Origin: Chloroflexota bacterium
GTDB taxonomy: Bacteria > Chloroflexota > Dehalococcoidia > SZUA-161 > SpSt-899
Direction: 5' to 3'
Assembly: GCA_018725425.1 (NCBI GenBank)
Contig: QLUL01000061.1
Coordinates: 1 to 6,598, forward strand
DNA length: 6,598 bases
The first letter of the stretch is position 1. Every line of letters begins with the position of its first letter. Position numbers and translations under genes: made by a program. Shown here in pieces: positions 5,472 through 6,598 of the stretch. Below the pieces are notes generated by a model, which made no database searches, was not told the DNA's origin, and saw only the letters and a list, made by a program, of their open reading frames with translations.

Positions 5472-5868
5472 GATTTCAGATATCAAGCGAGATTGGCACG
5501 TAATCGATGCCTCCGGGAGAACGCTCGGTCGTTTAGCTACCGAGGTCGCTCACCTTCTCAAGGGGAAGCACAAACCGACGTATGCCCCACATCTCGATAC
5601 CGGCGATTACGTTATCGTGATAAATAGCGGGAAGGTGCGGGTGACCGGGAATAAAGCCAGTCAGAAGGTTTACTTCCGGCATTCGGGTTACCCCGGAGGT
5701 CTCAAGGCGATAACCTTCGAGAAATTGATCGCTACACACCCTACAAGGGTTATCGAGCATGCCGTGAGAGGTATGTTGCCCAAGAATCCGCTGGGTCGGG
5801 CGATGTTCGGGAAGTTAAGGGTCTACGAAGGGCCAACACATCCCCATCGTGCCCAGATAAGGAAGTGA
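5452..5868 (+). CDS. rplM: 50S ribosomal protein L13 (uL13)
   Basis: L13 is an early assembly protein of the large subunit. The ATG at 5452 gives 138 residues beginning [22 protein letters not shown], which matches the family N-terminus; the in-frame ATG at 5434 would only add MLDLLI. Family landmarks are [47 protein letters not shown] and [26 protein letters not shown]. The start lies within truA (20-base overlap) and has no clear SD, so there is no separate leader for autogenous control of the kind E. coli has before rplM; coupling to truA is likely. The TGA stop is the beginning of the first TGAATGG heptad of the following element. Confidence 0.97.
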   Translation: MKTYSTKISDIKRDWHVIDASGRTLGRLATEVAHLLKGKHKPTYAPHLDTGDYVIVINSGKVRVTGNKASQKVYFRHSGYPGGLKAITFEKLIATHPTRVIEHAVRGMLPKNPLGRAMFGKLRVYEGPTHPHRAQIRK

Positions 5869-5925
5869 ATGGTGAATGGTGAATGGTGATTAGTCCCCAC
5901 CCCCCAATCACTAATCACTAATCAC
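5866..5925 (+). repeat. Heptad hairpin element, rplM-rpsI copy
   Basis: The left arm is TGAATGG three times and TGATTAG (5866-5893); the right arm is CAATCAC, TAATCAC, TAATCAC (5905-5925). Bases 5879-5893 pair with 5911-5925 at 14 of 15 positions, one as G.U. The loop is C-rich (TCCCCACCCCCC) and lacks the GGGGTTACG core of the other copies, so this is a divergent or separately formed member. The left arm begins at the rplM stop codon and the right arm stops just before the rpsI ribosome binding site. Confidence 0.82.
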
Positions 5926-5931
5926 TAATAG

Positions 5932-5936
5932 GGAGG
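5932..5936 (+). promoter_or_regulatory. Ribosome binding site fixing the TTG start of rpsI
   Basis: GGAGG within GGGAGGG is six bases before TTG at 5943. No in-frame ATG lies near the conserved YLYGTGRRK region, so TTG is the likely start. Confidence 0.85.
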
Positions 5937-5942
5937 GTTAGT

Positions 5943-6338
5943 TTGGACGAACAGTCATATTTGTATGGCACCGGGCGAAGAAAATGCGCCATAGCCCGTG
6001 TGAGGCTCTATCCGGGCACTGGAATCATCACCGTGAATGATAAGCCCTTTGAGAGCACTTACGGGGCACAGTCTCTTAGAGATACGGTACTGCAACCGCT
6101 TGTGGTTACAAATACTCTGGGAAAATTCGATGTCTTGGCGAAGGTGATTGGCGGGGGAATCTCCGGTCAGGTCGGCGCTATAAGACATGGCATCAGCCGC
6201 GCCCTGCTCGAGCTAGACGAGAATCTGAGGCCTTCACTTCGAAGCCAGGGGTTTCTCACCAGGGACTCCCGCATCAAGGAGCGGCAGAAGTACGGATTCA
6301 GGCGAGCACGTAAGCAAAAGCAATATCGCAAGAGATAA
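5943..6338 (+). CDS. rpsI: 30S ribosomal protein S9 (uS9)
   Basis: S9 is in the head of the small subunit; its C-terminal tail reaches the anticodon stem of the P-site tRNA. With the TTG start the protein is 131 residues, normal for the family. It has the signature YGTGRRKCAIARVRLYPGTG (about 8-27), then TVLQPLVVTNTLGKFDV, VIGGGISGQVGAIRHGISRALLE, and FLTRDSRIKERQKYGFRRARKQKQYRKR. The final Lys-Arg that contacts tRNA is present. rplM-rpsI is a near-universal pair. A heptad element lies between them, and a strong hairpin follows the TAA stop. The initiating TTG is unusual for a ribosomal protein but is supported by the SD. Confidence 0.97.
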   Translation: MDEQSYLYGTGRRKCAIARVRLYPGTGIITVNDKPFESTYGAQSLRDTVLQPLVVTNTLGKFDVLAKVIGGGISGQVGAIRHGISRALLELDENLRPSLRSQGFLTRDSRIKERQKYGFRRARKQKQYRKR

Positions 6339-6350
6339 TAGTGCAGTTTA

Positions 6351-6388
6351 GGGATACGGGATAGGGGATAACCCCTATCCCGTATCCC
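6351..6388 (+). repeat. Perfect 17-bp hairpin after rpsI, heptad-like
   Basis: GGGATACGGGATAGGGG (6351-6367) is the exact reverse complement of 6372-6388, with the loop ATAA. The arm reads as GGGATAC, GGGATAG, GGG, so it also has a 7-base period, though with different units from the other copies. An extra CCTATCCCC (6389-6397) repeats the right arm. There is no T-run, so it is not a classical intrinsic terminator, but its position after the last gene of the cluster would suit transcript 3' end protection or processing. Confidence 0.8.
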
Positions 6389-6397
6389 CCTATCCCC

Positions 6398-6536
6398 TAC
6401 GGACTGTCTTTGCCCGAACACAGGAGCTTCCTGAGTCAAGGCGCAACGCGCCCCCTCAAGAGGCAAAATCCCCTCTAAAACCACATTGCATAAAGGAGTC
6501 ATCGGCATCAGCAGGATTCTCCCCCTGATGATTCTA
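6398..6536. other. Non-coding stretch after rpsI with small inverted repeats
   Basis: No convincing gene is seen on either strand between rpsI and the window end (260 bases including the hairpin above). It contains several short inverted repeats: CAGGA/TCCTG (6421-6433), GGCGC/GCGCC (6440-6452), an AGAGG/CCTCT pair (6458-6476 region) and CATCAG/CTGATG (6506-6511 with 6525-6530). None is followed by a T-run on the plus strand. Confidence 0.45.
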
Positions 6537-6566
6537 TTGCAATATCCCCTCTGTTCTTGGTAAAAT
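6537..6566 (+). promoter_or_regulatory. Possible sigma70-type promoter
   Basis: TTGCAA (6537-6542) and TAAAAT (6561-6566) are separated by 18 bases. The -10 box matches the consensus at five of six positions and the -35 box at four of six. It is followed by an SD and ATG in the right orientation, which makes a new transcription unit plausible. Short motifs of this kind also occur by chance. Confidence 0.4.
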
Positions 6567-6589
6567 CAATTGGTTTAAGGGAAACTGCG

Positions 6590-6598
6590 ATGTTAAAT
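6590..6598 (+). CDS. Possible start of the next gene (three codons)
   Basis: ATG TTA AAT runs to the window edge. AAGGGA (6577-6582) is seven bases upstream, and a promoter-like pair lies before that. The product cannot be identified from three codons. Confidence 0.35.

Overview
The window is a stretch of the bacterial spc/alpha ribosomal protein gene cluster, all on the plus strand. In order: the end of adk, then map, infA, rpmJ, rpsM, rpsK, rpsD, rpoA, rplQ, truA, rplM and rpsI. Adenylate kinase, methionine aminopeptidase, IF-1, L36, S13, S11, S4, RNA polymerase alpha, L17, tRNA pseudouridine synthase A, L13 and S9 are each recognised from their own protein sequence. The order is common in bacteria. 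Together with the protein style (L36 and S4 with full zinc ligand sets, a TruA with an AFLPQQVRR motif) it fits a Chloroflexota/Dehalococcoidia-like organism. That placement is inferred from memory of gene order and was not searched.

The coding content is conventional: every gene looks intact and of normal length, except that the C-terminal tail of RpoA is long. Two highly expressed genes, rpoA and rpsI, start with TTG, each behind a good Shine-Dalgarno (SD) sequence. rpoA/rplQ overlap by ATGA, truA/rplM overlap by 20 bases, and rpsK/rpsD are 10 bases apart, which indicates one or a few long transcripts with translational coupling.

The unusual part lies between the genes. The spacers map-infA, rpmJ-rpsM, rpsM-rpsK, rpsD-rpoA and rplM-rpsI, and the region after rpsI, are filled with tandem degenerate 7-base units. 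These are GGTRATR-like in the left arm and YATNACC-like in the right arm, and they fold back into long hairpins. Four copies share a GGGGTTACG core, and two share 24 identical bases around it. Many differences between the arms would be G.U pairs in RNA. The stop codons of map, rpmJ, rpsD and rplM are themselves the first bases of the first heptad. A shrunken copy with four exact right-arm heptads lies in frame inside rpoA and encodes residues 316-330, just after the alpha C-terminal domain. The element therefore seems able to spread or expand, and once became protein-coding sequence.

Two other spacers carry different folded elements. After adk there is a 56-base cloverleaf-like structure (three hairpins closed by an outer stem). 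Between infA and rpmJ there is a CCACAGAG/CTCTGTGG hairpin with the only SD-like motif in its loop. Some of these structures lie where they could affect translation initiation: rpsK has a very strong SD upstream of its hairpin and none next to its start, and the rpmJ-rpsM spacer can form two mutually exclusive hairpins beside the rpsM SD. Past rpsI the window ends with a strong hairpin without a T-run, then a possible promoter and the first codons of another gene.
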